Shown: positions 1-7,357 of the stretch, one piece after another
Layout: every line of letters begins with the position of its first letter
How positions within the stretch are numbered: the first letter of the stretch is position 1
Origin: Bacteroidales bacterium
GTDB taxonomy: Bacteria > Bacteroidota > Bacteroidia > Bacteroidales > GCA-2748055
Assembly (NCBI GenBank): GCA_020636775.1
Contig: JACJXF010000008.1
Coordinates: 1-64,000, forward strand
DNA: 64,000 nucleotides
Direction: 5' to 3'
Notes under the pieces: model-generated
The model's input: only the letters and a program-made list of their open reading frames with translations
What the model was told of the DNA's origin: nothing
The model's database searches: none
Program-made: the position numbers and the translations under genes

Positions 1-58
1 TCGAACTTCCGGCCTCGTCGTCCCGAACGACGCGCGCTGCCAACTGCGCTACACCCCG
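1..58 (-). tRNA. tRNA-Pro (CGG anticodon), 3' end cut by window edge
   Basis: Reading leftwards from 58, the minus strand gives acceptor strand CGGGGTG, a D-arm with GCGC/GCGC stem, and an anticodon arm CGTCG/CGACG around the loop TTCGGGA, so the anticodon is CGG (proline, codon CCG). The T-arm begins and the window ends in GTTCGA; the rest of the T-arm and the 3' acceptor strand lie outside. All visible stems pair, so the gene looks intact. Confidence 0.9.
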
Positions 59-62
59 TTCT

Positions 63-210
63 AATCACCGTAGCTTCAGCGAAGGTGATTCAACCACCGT
101 AGCTTCAGCGAAGGTGATTCAATCACCACCTCTTCAGCGAAGACGATTCAACCACCGTAGCTTTAGCGAAGGTGAATTTTCAATCTCCATAGCTTCAGCG
201 AAGGCGATCC
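63..210. repeat. Five tandem copies of a 29-bp hairpin repeat
   Basis: Units begin at 63, 92, 121, 150 and 182; four are exactly 29 bp and the fourth is 32 bp. The core is CACCGTAGCTTCAGCGAAGG followed by TG; it folds as a hairpin (CTTC-AGC-GAAG, with outer CACC/GGTG). Copies differ by several substitutions, some in the outer stem. A related single copy sits at 58279-58302. It separates tRNA-Pro (leftward) from the protease gene (rightward). A 79-codon open frame across it is made by the repeat and is not a gene. Confidence 0.85.
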
Positions 211-238
211 CCCTCAGCCTGGCGGATTATTTTCGCTG

Positions 239-246
239 CAAATATA
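239..246 (-). promoter_or_regulatory. Candidate -7 box (TATATTTG) directed at tRNA-Pro
   Basis: The minus strand reads TATATTTG, an exact match to the Bacteroidota TAnnTTTG -7 element. No clear -33 TTTG was found at the usual distance. The first gene downstream is tRNA-Pro, and transcripts would cross the five hairpin repeats before reaching it. Confidence 0.4.
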
Positions 247-349
247 CTTATTTAGTTTTTCCGAATGCCGGTACTATGACAAAAAAATCTGCTTCACTGA
301 CAAAAGTTCTTATTGATTATTCTGGATTGATATTTGAAATAATTCAGCT

Positions 350-1342
350 ATGAAAAATTTCGACAAACCGGAACTATTGTTCATCTCAGATGATGCGCAA
401 TTGCTCGATTCGTATTCCAGCGCTGTTAGCAGCGTTGTTAAAAACACCTCCCAGTCAGTGGTTCATATAAGAGTATCGAAAAAGGGAGTAGATCCAAAGA
501 CAAAAAAGGAAATTCTCATGAATGCTGCCGGATCAGGATTTGTAATCTCCTCCGACGGATATATTATCACCAATAATCATGTCATTGAAGGTGCACATAC
601 CATTGAAGTTGGATTTGCAGATGGAATGGAGCATAGAGCCGAGCTTATTGGTACTGACCCTTCAACGGATATTGCCGTGATAAAAGTTTACGACGGCGAA
701 CTGAAAGCCCTTCAGTTTGCTAATTCAGATAAGCTTGAACCCGGACAAATTGCCATAGCCATAGGAAACCCGATGGGATTGCAACATACCGTAACAGCAG
801 GTGTGGTTAGCGCAACGGGACGCACCCTGAGAGCAAACAATGGCCGGCTCATCGACGATATTATACAAACAGATGCTGCACTGAATCCGGGGAACAGCGG
901 AGGGCCCCTTGTAAATTCTGAAGGAAGGGTAATTGGTGTAAATACTGCAGTCATCTCCGCAGCTCAGGGACTTTGTTTTGCCGTTTCTTCTAAGCTCGCA
1001 GGTTATATTGCGGGAAAACTTGTTATGAATGGCCGTGTAAAACGTGCTCAGCTGGGTATTGCTGCCCAGACAGTCAATCTTACCCAGAGAATGATAGGGG
1101 CAAACCAGCTAAAATCAAAAACCGGTGTGTATGTTTTCGAAATCATAAGGAATAAACCTTATAACAACGCCGAACTAAGAGAAGGGGACATTATTGTGGC
1201 TTTCGAAAACAGGCCGGTTGCAACAGTTGATAATTTGCATAAATACCTCGACGAGGATGCTATTGGAAAAAAAATATCCCTTCAGGTTCTCAGGGGTGGG
1301 AGAAGTACAGAGATACAAGCTGTCCCGGCTGAATTAAATTGA
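350..1342 (+). CDS. HtrA/DegP-like serine protease (S1C) with one PDZ domain, no signal peptide
   Basis: A trypsin-like HtrA domain (about residues 30-225) is followed by one PDZ domain (about 235-325). The catalytic triad is visible as H77 (TNNHVIE), D107 (STDIAVIKV) and S183 (NPGNSGGPLV). The N-terminus is charged and lacks a signal peptide or membrane anchor, unlike periplasmic DegP, so the protein is probably cytoplasmic; this is inferred. At 330 residues with a single PDZ it resembles DegS/HhoB-type architecture minus the anchor. The ATG at 350 is the first in frame after the repeat region. The likely role is degradation of misfolded protein; the substrate is unknown. Confidence 0.85.
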   Translation: MKNFDKPELLFISDDAQLLDSYSSAVSSVVKNTSQSVVHIRVSKKGVDPKTKKEILMNAAGSGFVISSDGYIITNNHVIEGAHTIEVGFADGMEHRAELIGTDPSTDIAVIKVYDGELKALQFANSDKLEPGQIAIAIGNPMGLQHTVTAGVVSATGRTLRANNGRLIDDIIQTDAALNPGNSGGPLVNSEGRVIGVNTAVISAAQGLCFAVSSKLAGYIAGKLVMNGRVKRAQLGIAAQTVNLTQRMIGANQLKSKTGVYVFEIIRNKPYNNAELREGDIIVAFENRPVATVDNLHKYLDEDAIGKKISLQVLRGGRSTEIQAVPAELN

Positions 1343-1399
1343 TCTCGGGACCTGACCCATGCAAATCATTGTCTTCCGGAACATTTTTTCAGAGCCGGA

Positions 1400-1645
1400 T
1401 CAGCTGTTTTCAAGATCTGACATGATTTTCAGTGCTTCATCCCTGCTTTTTCCACATACCAGCTCTTCTGCCATAAAATCCGAACAAACTTTTGGACGGT
1501 CAGGCTCATTGAAGATTCCACAACGGAAGTCATTAGTCAGATGAATACACCTGACTCCTGCAGGTTTTCCTTCCGGCATTCCAGGAATAGCTGAGGAAAT
1601 GGATGGGGCGATGCAACAGGCACCACAGTTGGGACGACAATTCAT
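1400..1645 (-). CDS. YkgJ-family cysteine-cluster protein
   Basis: This 81-residue protein starts MNCRPNCGACCIAPS and continues with further cysteines in GVRCIHL, FRCGIF, KVCSDF and ELVCGKS, the pattern of the YkgJ (CxxCxxC...) zinc or iron-sulfur cluster family. Members are common and mostly uncharacterised. The open frame continues upstream to 1870, but that extension is built from 9-bp repeats encoding Val-Thr-Asp strings, so I start at the ATG at 1645, where family similarity begins. The gene lies on the same strand as hsp20, but hsp20's terminator and the repeat island separate them. Confidence 0.75.
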   Translation of the reverse strand: MNCRPNCGACCIAPSISSAIPGMPEGKPAGVRCIHLTNDFRCGIFNEPDRPKVCSDFMAEELVCGKSRDEALKIMSDLENS

Positions 1646-1687
1646 GCTTGGAATTAAATTCGAAAGATAGGGATTATTTGGATTCAA

Positions 1688-1780
1688 GGGAGTAACGGGG
1701 TAACGAAGTAACGGGGTAACGGGGTTACGTGCGCCGTCGGCAAGCCTTTGGCGACCGATGGGGGTTACGAAGTTACGAAG
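1688..1780. repeat. 8-bp periodic GTAAC-type repeats with an embedded palindrome
   Basis: From 1688 the sequence is a near-perfect run of 8-mers such as AGTAACGG, GGTAACGA and GGTTACG. It is interrupted at 1736-1755 by an imperfect palindrome, GTCGGCAAGCCTTTGGCGAC, and resumes with GGTTACGA/AGTTACGA to about 1780. The same 8-mers occur at 7074-7144 and 58143-58336. Confidence 0.8.
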
Positions 1781-1800
1781 GGATGGCACTACAATAATCA

Positions 1801-1875
1801 CCGTGACGACCGTGACGACCGTAACGTTCGTAACGTCCGTAACGTCCGTAACGTCCTTCACGTCCTTCACGTCCC
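1801..1875. repeat. 9-bp periodic repeat (CCGTAACGT family)
   Basis: About eight units of nine bases follow each other: CCGTGACGA twice, then CCGTAACGT/TCGTAACGT variants, then CCTTCACGT twice. The period of nine keeps one reading frame open on each strand, which creates spurious ORFs rich in Val-Thr-Asp. Two degenerate 9-mers of the same family occur near 58194-58216. Confidence 0.8.
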
Positions 1876-1901
1876 TTACCCCGCAACTTTCCTCCCCCTG
1901 T

Positions 1902-1938
1902 AAAAAAAGCCCCGCAACCGGAACCTCCGACGCGGGGC
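1902..1938 (-). terminator. Rho-independent terminator of hsp20
   Basis: On the minus strand a GCCCCGC stem (1938-1932) pairs with GCGGGGC (1915-1909) and is followed directly by seven T (1908-1902). It begins 27 bases past the hsp20 stop codon. Confidence 0.85.
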
Positions 1939-1964
1939 AAATAAATCACCGTTACTTCAAAAAA

Positions 1965-2396
1965 TTATGAAATACTAATTTGTCTTGGACCTTTCTCAAC
2001 AGCCTCCGGCTTTTTGGGAATGTGAATGGTTAAAATACCATTGTCATGTTCAGCCTTGATCTTTTCACCATTTACCGTATCGGGCAAAGTAAAGGATCTT
2101 TTAAATGAACTGTAGCTGAACTCCTTCCTCATATAACCATCATTATTCTCTTCGTGGTTTTCTTCTTTTTCAGAAGATACGGTAAGGACATTTTTAGAAA
2201 GATCAATCTTGAAATCTTTCTTGTTTAGTCCCGGAGCTGCAAGCTCAACGCGGTATTCAGTTTCGTTTTCGGCAATATTTACTGCCGGCCTTGTGGAGGT
2301 CATTGCGCTATTCAGCGTTTCACTCCACCAATCGGTTCCAAAAATATCATCAAATACGTTTGGTAACCATGTTGCTCTTCTGTTTGCTGGTAACAT
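1965..2396 (-). CDS. Hsp20/alpha-crystallin small heat-shock protein
   Basis: This 143-residue protein has the IbpA/Hsp20 layout: a short N-terminal arm (WLPNVFDDIFGTDWW), an alpha-crystallin domain of about residues 35-125 containing ELAAPGLNKKDFKIDL and KRSFTLPDTV, the hallmark HDNGILTIHIPKK strand, and a short tail. Small heat-shock proteins hold unfolding proteins for refolding by DnaK. The start ATG is preceded by a strong Shine-Dalgarno sequence and the gene ends at a clear terminator, so it is a single-gene unit. No heat-shock operator could be recognised. Confidence 0.92.
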   Translation of the reverse strand: MLPANRRATWLPNVFDDIFGTDWWSETLNSAMTSTRPAVNIAENETEYRVELAAPGLNKKDFKIDLSKNVLTVSSEKEENHEENNDGYMRKEFSYSSFKRSFTLPDTVNGEKIKAEHDNGILTIHIPKKPEAVEKGPRQISIS

Positions 2397-2404
2397 AATT
2401 AAGT

Positions 2405-2410
2405 CCTCCT
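2405..2410 (-). promoter_or_regulatory. Strong Shine-Dalgarno (AGGAGG) of hsp20
   Basis: The minus strand reads AGGAGG eight bases before the hsp20 ATG. Bacteroidota genes usually have weak or no Shine-Dalgarno sequences and the other genes here follow that habit, so this one stands out and suits a strongly translated stress gene. Confidence 0.7.
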
Positions 2411-2607
2411 TATATTTAGTTAAACATCGAATTCTTTATCCTAAACTTTTCAAAGTTTGTACCAATGCTTAAAACGCTAGTAATAAGGACACTATGGCAT
2501 ATTTTAGCTAAATAATAGTGACAAATCGGCAGCGTCTGAAGTATTTTTTTCAGTAATTGAAAGGAAGCAAATTGAGAAATTAAATAGCAGGATCAGGTTT
2601 CAGGGAA

Positions 2608-4242
2608 TCAGGATTTATTTTTTTTCTGAAGGTCAATAATCTCCTGTTGAAGTTTTTCTTCCCTTACGGCAGATAACTCCTGGGTAGACCGGAGTTCTTC
2701 CATATTCTGGCGCATCTCTTCTTCCTGGGCGGCCATCTCTTCAGCCTGCTGGCGGGTTTGCTCGAGCAGACTGGCAGTTTGCAGGTTTATTTTGACTTTT
2801 GAAATGGAGGTGGCGATGTTCTCACCTATGGTTTCCACAAATTGAATCTGGTAGCGTTCGTACATTGTAAATGAGGCCAGCTCAATAACTCCGTAAACAT
2901 TTTCATTAAGATGAAGGGGAACGATCAGTATACTTGCTGGCTGACTATCGCCCAGACCCGATTTGATGGAAAGGTAATCTTTGGGTAAATCGGAAAGGAA
3001 CAGGGTCTCATTTTCCTGAACGCAGCGGCCTACAAGGCCTTCTCCGACCAATATTTTTTTATCCAGAAATTTCTGCCGGTCGTATGCATAGGCAGCAATT
3101 ATCTCAAGAAATTTTCCATCATTCTCATCCTCATTCATAATATACAGGGCTCCGACCTGTGAAGAGGTATAAGTTGCAATCTCACGGATAAGTGAATAAG
3201 CAAGTTCTTCAAGTTTGTCGCTGGAGATTCTGAGAATATCATTAATTCTAGCTATTCCTTCTGCAGTCCAGCTTCTTTCTTTATCCTCCTTCTGTCTTCG
3301 TTCTTCTTCTTCGCTGGCTTTTTTCAGGTTGTTCTGAAGATCCAGCAGGGCAATTCCCAGCTCATCCTTATCGCTCAGAGGCTTAAAGTTGTTATTGAAC
3401 TCCTTTTTATTAATTTTCTGAGATACCTGGGTCAGATTTTTCAGGTAAGCAAAAAGCTTATTCATCTGTGTGAAAACACTTCCTGTTTCATCATCACGGA
3501 TATTCTTTATTTCCTGAGGGATGATTCCCTGTGTAAGGAGTTTAAGTTCAGCATTCAGCTTTCTTATGAACTTCCTTATAAATCCAAATATCCAGAATGA
3601 AATGCCAAATATGCCCAATAGTAACAGAAAGGTAAATCCATATATGGATTTTCTGATTTTAATGGCGCTTTCTTCAATAAGCCTGAAATTTTCATTCATC
3701 TCAAGCCTTCTTTTATCGCGGAGGTAGGTCAGATTCTGCTCAATCTCCGACTGTAAAAACACTATGCTTTGATCATTGATAAAATCACTCATTTCAGGAA
3801 CCTCATCCGATTCAGCCTGCAGACTTCTGTAATCAGAAATCAGATTCAGGTAGGAATAGAACAATGAGTCCCGGATTAATTGACTGGTTGTTTTATATAT
3901 CCCGACATCCTCAGGACTCCATTTTACAGAGTAAACCGATAATTCTTCGATAACCGCATTAAGTTCATTCTGAAACAATTCTTCCATATTGTTTCTAAAA
4001 TCTGCATCTCTTGATTTACCTGCATTTCCCCAATATACCAGCAGGTCTTTGGAATCCTGATATTTTTCATTTAAATCCGAGAGGTAGGTAATGGATGGCT
4101 GAAAATTATCAGAAATGACCCGGGTGAGAATATCTTTCTCCTTTATCTGATGAGAAAGGTAGATGGAAAAATACACGATCAGAAGGGATAACAACAAAAC
4201 AACTGCCAGTAGTCGTTTATATAGGGAGAGCTTAAATTTCAT
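2608..4242 (-). CDS. Membrane sensor with HAMP-like, GAF and coiled-coil regions, no kinase domain
   Basis: The 544-residue protein has a transmembrane helix at about 10-30, a periplasmic sensor region of about 165 residues, and a second helix at about 200-222 (FTFLLLLGIFGISFWIFGF). A HAMP-like linker, a GAF domain (about 340-480, with LVGEGLVGRCV and ASILIVPL) and a C-terminal coiled coil (EEMAAQEEEMRQNMEEL) follow. No HisKA/HATPase, GGDEF, EAL or MA domain is present, so output is unclear; it may act through a partner. I start at the ATG at 4242; a TTG six codons upstream is less likely. It lies 112 bp downstream of patB on the same strand. Confidence 0.8.
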   Translation of the reverse strand: MKFKLSLYKRLLAVVLLLSLLIVYFSIYLSHQIKEKDILTRVISDNFQPSITYLSDLNEKYQDSKDLLVYWGNAGKSRDADFRNNMEELFQNELNAVIEELSVYSVKWSPEDVGIYKTTSQLIRDSLFYSYLNLISDYRSLQAESDEVPEMSDFINDQSIVFLQSEIEQNLTYLRDKRRLEMNENFRLIEESAIKIRKSIYGFTFLLLLGIFGISFWIFGFIRKFIRKLNAELKLLTQGIIPQEIKNIRDDETGSVFTQMNKLFAYLKNLTQVSQKINKKEFNNNFKPLSDKDELGIALLDLQNNLKKASEEEERRQKEDKERSWTAEGIARINDILRISSDKLEELAYSLIREIATYTSSQVGALYIMNEDENDGKFLEIIAAYAYDRQKFLDKKILVGEGLVGRCVQENETLFLSDLPKDYLSIKSGLGDSQPASILIVPLHLNENVYGVIELASFTMYERYQIQFVETIGENIATSISKVKINLQTASLLEQTRQQAEEMAAQEEEMRQNMEELRSTQELSAVREEKLQQEIIDLQKKNKS

Positions 4243-4354
4243 AAAAACGCAATTAATCAATAAAAATAGACAATTCTCTTCATAATGCCATGCAAATTGC
4301 CGGTGGAAGATTTGTCAGGATTGAACCACATACCTTTAGAGGTTTATCCGGACT

Positions 4355-5542
4355 TTATTCCTTTCCGTTAAAAAACTCGTTCACGGCTTTTTCCAGTTGC
4401 TCAAGAGCTTTCTTCAGCATTACACGGGGCAGGGCAATGTTAATCCTTTGAAAGCCACTTCCGCCGGGACCAAACATGGGTCCGTCGTTAAAACCCAGTC
4501 CGGCTCTCTGAATTACAAATTCCTTCAGTGCCTTGTCGCTCAGGCCTAATGATCGAAAATCAAGCCATATCAGATAAGTAGCTTCCGCCTCAATTATTTT
4601 AATCTTAGGGATTCTTTTTTCAAAAAACTCCTTCATAAACTCATAATTACCATTGAGGTAAACCAGCATCTGATCAAGCCAATCTTCTCCCATGTTATAA
4701 GCTGCCTCCATTGAGGTAATCCCGAAAAGATTTCCCATTCCGATATGAATATGATCCAGGGTCTTTTCATAGCTTTTACGTAAATCTTCGTTGCTAATTA
4801 TTAAAGCCGAGCTGCCCAGTCCTGCCAGATTGAATGTTTTACTCGGAGCAATGCAGGTAACAGTTATTTCTGCAGCTTGCGGAGAGATGGTTGCTAAAGG
4901 GATATGCATGTTCCCGTTCAGCATCAGATCCGAATGGATTTCATCGGAAATAATAATAATTTTTTTCCGATGGCAGATGTCAACCAGCTGTTCAAGTTCA
5001 TGTTTCGACCATAATCTTCCAACCGGGTTATGAGGGTGGCACAAAAGAAGCAATTTTGTTTTGTCATCAATCTTCTTTTCCAGATCTTCAAAATCCATTT
5101 CATAACGACCATTTGTTTCCCTGAGCTGATTGTACACCAGTTCGCGATCATGATTTTTCACTGCGGTAAAAAAAGGAAAATACACCGGAGGCTGAACAAT
5201 TACTTTTTCTCCGGGTCTCGTATAGCTCAAAACCGCCATGTTCAGGGCTGGAACCACCCCCGGACTAAATGAAATCCAGTCTTTATTTATATCCCAGGCA
5301 TGCCTGAGTTTCATCCAGCGGATGATGCTATCATTGAAAGACGCACTGCGAAAGGTGTAACCATAAATAGGATGATTGGCTCTTTCAATAACTGCTTCCC
5401 GGATAAAATCGGGAGTCTCAAAATCCATATCGGCTACCCACAATGGAAGAAGGTCAGCTTTTCCAAAAAACTCTTTTCTCAGATCATATTTTACACAGGA
5501 AGTATTTTCCCTTTGCGTTATTTTATCAAAATCGTATATCAT
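4355..5542 (-). CDS. patB: PatB/MalY-type PLP-dependent C-S lyase / aminotransferase
   Basis: The protein is a fold-type I pyridoxal-phosphate enzyme of the MalY/PatB group, which cleaves cystathionine or cysteine S-conjugates and also transaminates. Family features are the N-terminal DLLPLWVADMDFETP (residues 30-44), HPHNPVGR with the PLP-contacting Asn at 172, D200 in ISDEIHSDL, the Schiff-base lysine K235 in APSKTFNLAGL, and the C-terminal substrate arginine in GFQRINIALP. The length of 395 residues is normal. It follows the thioesterase gene by 13 bp, so the two are probably co-transcribed. Substrate cannot be settled from sequence. Confidence 0.88.
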   Translation of the reverse strand: MIYDFDKITQRENTSCVKYDLRKEFFGKADLLPLWVADMDFETPDFIREAVIERANHPIYGYTFRSASFNDSIIRWMKLRHAWDINKDWISFSPGVVPALNMAVLSYTRPGEKVIVQPPVYFPFFTAVKNHDRELVYNQLRETNGRYEMDFEDLEKKIDDKTKLLLLCHPHNPVGRLWSKHELEQLVDICHRKKIIIISDEIHSDLMLNGNMHIPLATISPQAAEITVTCIAPSKTFNLAGLGSSALIISNEDLRKSYEKTLDHIHIGMGNLFGITSMEAAYNMGEDWLDQMLVYLNGNYEFMKEFFEKRIPKIKIIEAEATYLIWLDFRSLGLSDKALKEFVIQRAGLGFNDGPMFGPGGSGFQRINIALPRVMLKKALEQLEKAVNEFFNGKE

Positions 5543-5555
5543 AATCAGGATTTAA

Positions 5556-6029
5556 TCATTTGTAAAATGCTTCCTTGCCGGGGAATGAAAACTTAAGCTT
5601 TGCCATCTCCTCGGAAAGCACAAAATAGTCGGCTTCCCCCTCAGTACACAATTCGCCTTTTGAATTAAACAATTCAACTTTTAATCTGGCAATTCTTTTG
5701 TTAATTTCCAGCAGGTAACATTTGAGCGAAACCGGCTTATCATCAAGAACCACCGGTTTTTTGTATTTTATTTCAAGTCGGGAGGTAACGCCACCGGTAT
5801 TGGCTTTTACAAAAATGGTCCAGCCTGCAATCTCATCAATAAGGCTTGCCTGTATTCCTCCATGAAGAACATTATGGTATCCCTGGAAATCAGGATTTGC
5901 GATCCACTCCGATTTAACACAATCTTCCGTTTCGGTAAATTTCATTTTAAGACCGATAGGGTTGGTGTCGCAGCAACCAAAACAATTATAACCGGGTATT
6001 CCTGTCCATGGATTTGATAAGATTCTCAT
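5556..6029 (-). CDS. PaaI-family hotdog-fold thioesterase
   Basis: The 157-residue protein has the hotdog signature VLHGGIQASLIDEIAGWTIF (about residues 54-73), with the conserved HGG and catalytic acidic residue of PaaI-type acyl-CoA thioesterases. The N-terminus NCFGCCDTNPIGLKM is typical of Bacteroidota members. It is the first gene of a likely two-gene unit with patB and is divergent from rsmA. The substrate is unknown. Confidence 0.82.
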   Translation of the reverse strand: MRILSNPWTGIPGYNCFGCCDTNPIGLKMKFTETEDCVKSEWIANPDFQGYHNVLHGGIQASLIDEIAGWTIFVKANTGGVTSRLEIKYKKPVVLDDKPVSLKCYLLEINKRIARLKVELFNSKGELCTEGEADYFVLSEEMAKLKFSFPGKEAFYK

Positions 6030-6060
6030 CTGAATTTATTTTAAAGCAATAAAGCTCCGG

Positions 6061-6091
6061 TAAAAGTATTAATTTGCAGGTTTGATACAAA
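6061..6091 (-). promoter_or_regulatory. Promoter of thioesterase-patB unit
   Basis: On the minus strand TTTG (6091-6088) is followed after 19 bases by TACTTTTA (6068-6061), one mismatch from the Bacteroidota TTTG-N19-21-TAnnTTTG consensus. It overlaps the divergent rsmA promoter. Confidence 0.5.
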
Positions 6092-6114
6092 CTCTGCAAG
6101 GCTTAATAATTTTG
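6081..6114 (+). promoter_or_regulatory. Promoter of rsmA
   Basis: TTTG at 6081-6084 and TAATTTTG at 6107-6114 match the Bacteroidota -33/-7 elements with a 22-base spacer. The start codon lies about 65 bases after the expected transcription start. Confidence 0.5.
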
Positions 6115-6185
6115 AGCAAATACAACTGGGAATTTTAGGCTGGGAAAACTTTTTCTCAAATCTCTCAGACAGTAAAAAAGGAACC

Positions 6186-6962
6186 ATGGTACGACCCAAA
6201 AAACATCTTGGACAACATTTTCTCACCGATCCGGGTATTGCAAAAAGGATAACCGACAGCCTGTTACCCGGTGGGAGTAGCAATCTTATTGAAGTGGGTC
6301 CCGGAAAGGGTGTGCTAACGGAATTTCTTTTGTCGGAGAAGGATTTTAATCTTCTGCCTGTTGAAATTGACCAGGAGTCGGTTGATTACCTTATCGACCA
6401 TTATCCGGGGATTGAATCTAAGCTTATTCGCGGAGATTTTCTTCAGCTCGATCTGAATGAGCTTTTTGGGGGAGAGAGCTTTCGTATTATCGGAAATTTC
6501 CCGTACAACATAAGTTCGCAAATATTTTTTAAGGTTCTCGACTATACAGATCAGATAACTGAGGTGGTTTGCATGGTACAGAAGGAGGTTGCCCAGAGGA
6601 TCAGTTCTCCTCCCGGAAATAAAACCTACGGAATACTTTCAGTATTGCTGCAAAGCTGGTACGACATTGAATATCTTTTTACCGTTGGACCCGGTTCATT
6701 TTTTCCTCCCCCCGAAGTTCAGTCGGGAGTTATTCGCCTTACCCGCAACAAGAGGAAAGATCTTGGAGTGGACCCGGCAAAATTCAAACAGGTTGTCAAA
6801 CTGGCTTTTAATCAGAGAAGAAAGATGTTGAGGAATTCTGTAAAGGGAATGCTGAATGTGGATGTAATGGAGAATGTACTGTTTCAGAGAAGACCTGAAC
6901 AACTTTCCGTTGAGGATTTTATTTTGCTTACCCGCTTTATTGAGGAAAGTCATGGGAAATAA
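6186..6962 (+). CDS. rsmA: 16S rRNA dimethyladenosine transferase RsmA (KsgA)
   Basis: This enzyme dimethylates two adjacent adenines in the 3'-terminal hairpin of 16S rRNA during 30S maturation. The 258-residue protein opens with the family signature RPKKHLGQHFLTD, has the SAM-binding LIEVGPGKGVLTEFL (about 37-51) and the catalytic IGNFPYNISSQIF (about 102-114), and ends with the usual small helical domain. ATG at 6186 agrees with the conserved N-terminus. Confidence 0.97.
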   Translation: MVRPKKHLGQHFLTDPGIAKRITDSLLPGGSSNLIEVGPGKGVLTEFLLSEKDFNLLPVEIDQESVDYLIDHYPGIESKLIRGDFLQLDLNELFGGESFRIIGNFPYNISSQIFFKVLDYTDQITEVVCMVQKEVAQRISSPPGNKTYGILSVLLQSWYDIEYLFTVGPGSFFPPPEVQSGVIRLTRNKRKDLGVDPAKFKQVVKLAFNQRRKMLRNSVKGMLNVDVMENVLFQRRPEQLSVEDFILLTRFIEESHGK

Positions 6963-6983
6963 TCTTTCGAGCTTTTTTTAGCA

Positions 6984-7288
6984 AGGAGACACGGATTACA
7001 CAGAGGAATGCCTGGAAAAGTGCTTTTTGACTAATTGTATTTAAGCAAAAATAACCCTCCGTTGTAAAATTTCAAAGTAACGAAGTAACGAAGTAATGAG
7101 GTAATGAGGTAACGAGGTAACGAGGTAACGAAGTAACGAGGAACGTTAATTCACCGGACTCTATCTGAGTTTACCTGGCGCATTTGACTGAATGCCGGTA
7201 GTCAGACGCTAAAGCTTAAAACTAAAAAATTTTGTTTTCTCTGTGATCTTTGTGCCATGTAATCAGTGTCTTCGTGGTATTAATCCGG
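6984..7288. other. Gene-free island with degenerate inverted repeats
   Basis: The 395-base gap between rsmA and the converging permease holds no credible gene. Near the left end is GAGACACGGATTACACAGAGG (from 6987). Near the right end (7239-7288) the reverse complement contains GAAGACACTGATTACAT and later GATCACAGAG, resembling the left element with an insertion. Between them lies the 8-bp repeat tract. This looks like a decayed repeat unit. Confidence 0.45.
7074..7144. repeat. 8-bp periodic repeat (AACGAAGT/AACGAGGT)
   Basis: About nine consecutive 8-mers: AACGAAGT twice, AATGAGGT twice, AACGAGGT twice, then AACGAAGT and AACGAGG. It lies between the converging ends of rsmA and the permease gene and belongs to the same family as the tracts at 1688-1780 and 58143-58336. 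Confidence 0.85.
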
Positions 7289-7357
7289 ATATGCACAACC
7301 CTATGTTGCCGGAAACCTCTTTAGCCCAGCCCACCAGTCTGAAAAAAATACAAAAAA

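Noticed and set aside
63..210. CRISPR array
   Set aside because: Units are contiguous 29-mers without unique spacers and diverge among themselves; no cas genes are present.
114..353. 79-codon open frame across the 29-bp repeats
   Set aside because: Most of it is repeat sequence with no protein-like composition, and it ends on the start of the protease gene.
1758..1970. 70-codon open frame rich in Thr-Val-Thr on the plus strand
   Set aside because: It is the opposite-strand reading of the 9-bp repeat and runs across the hsp20 terminator.
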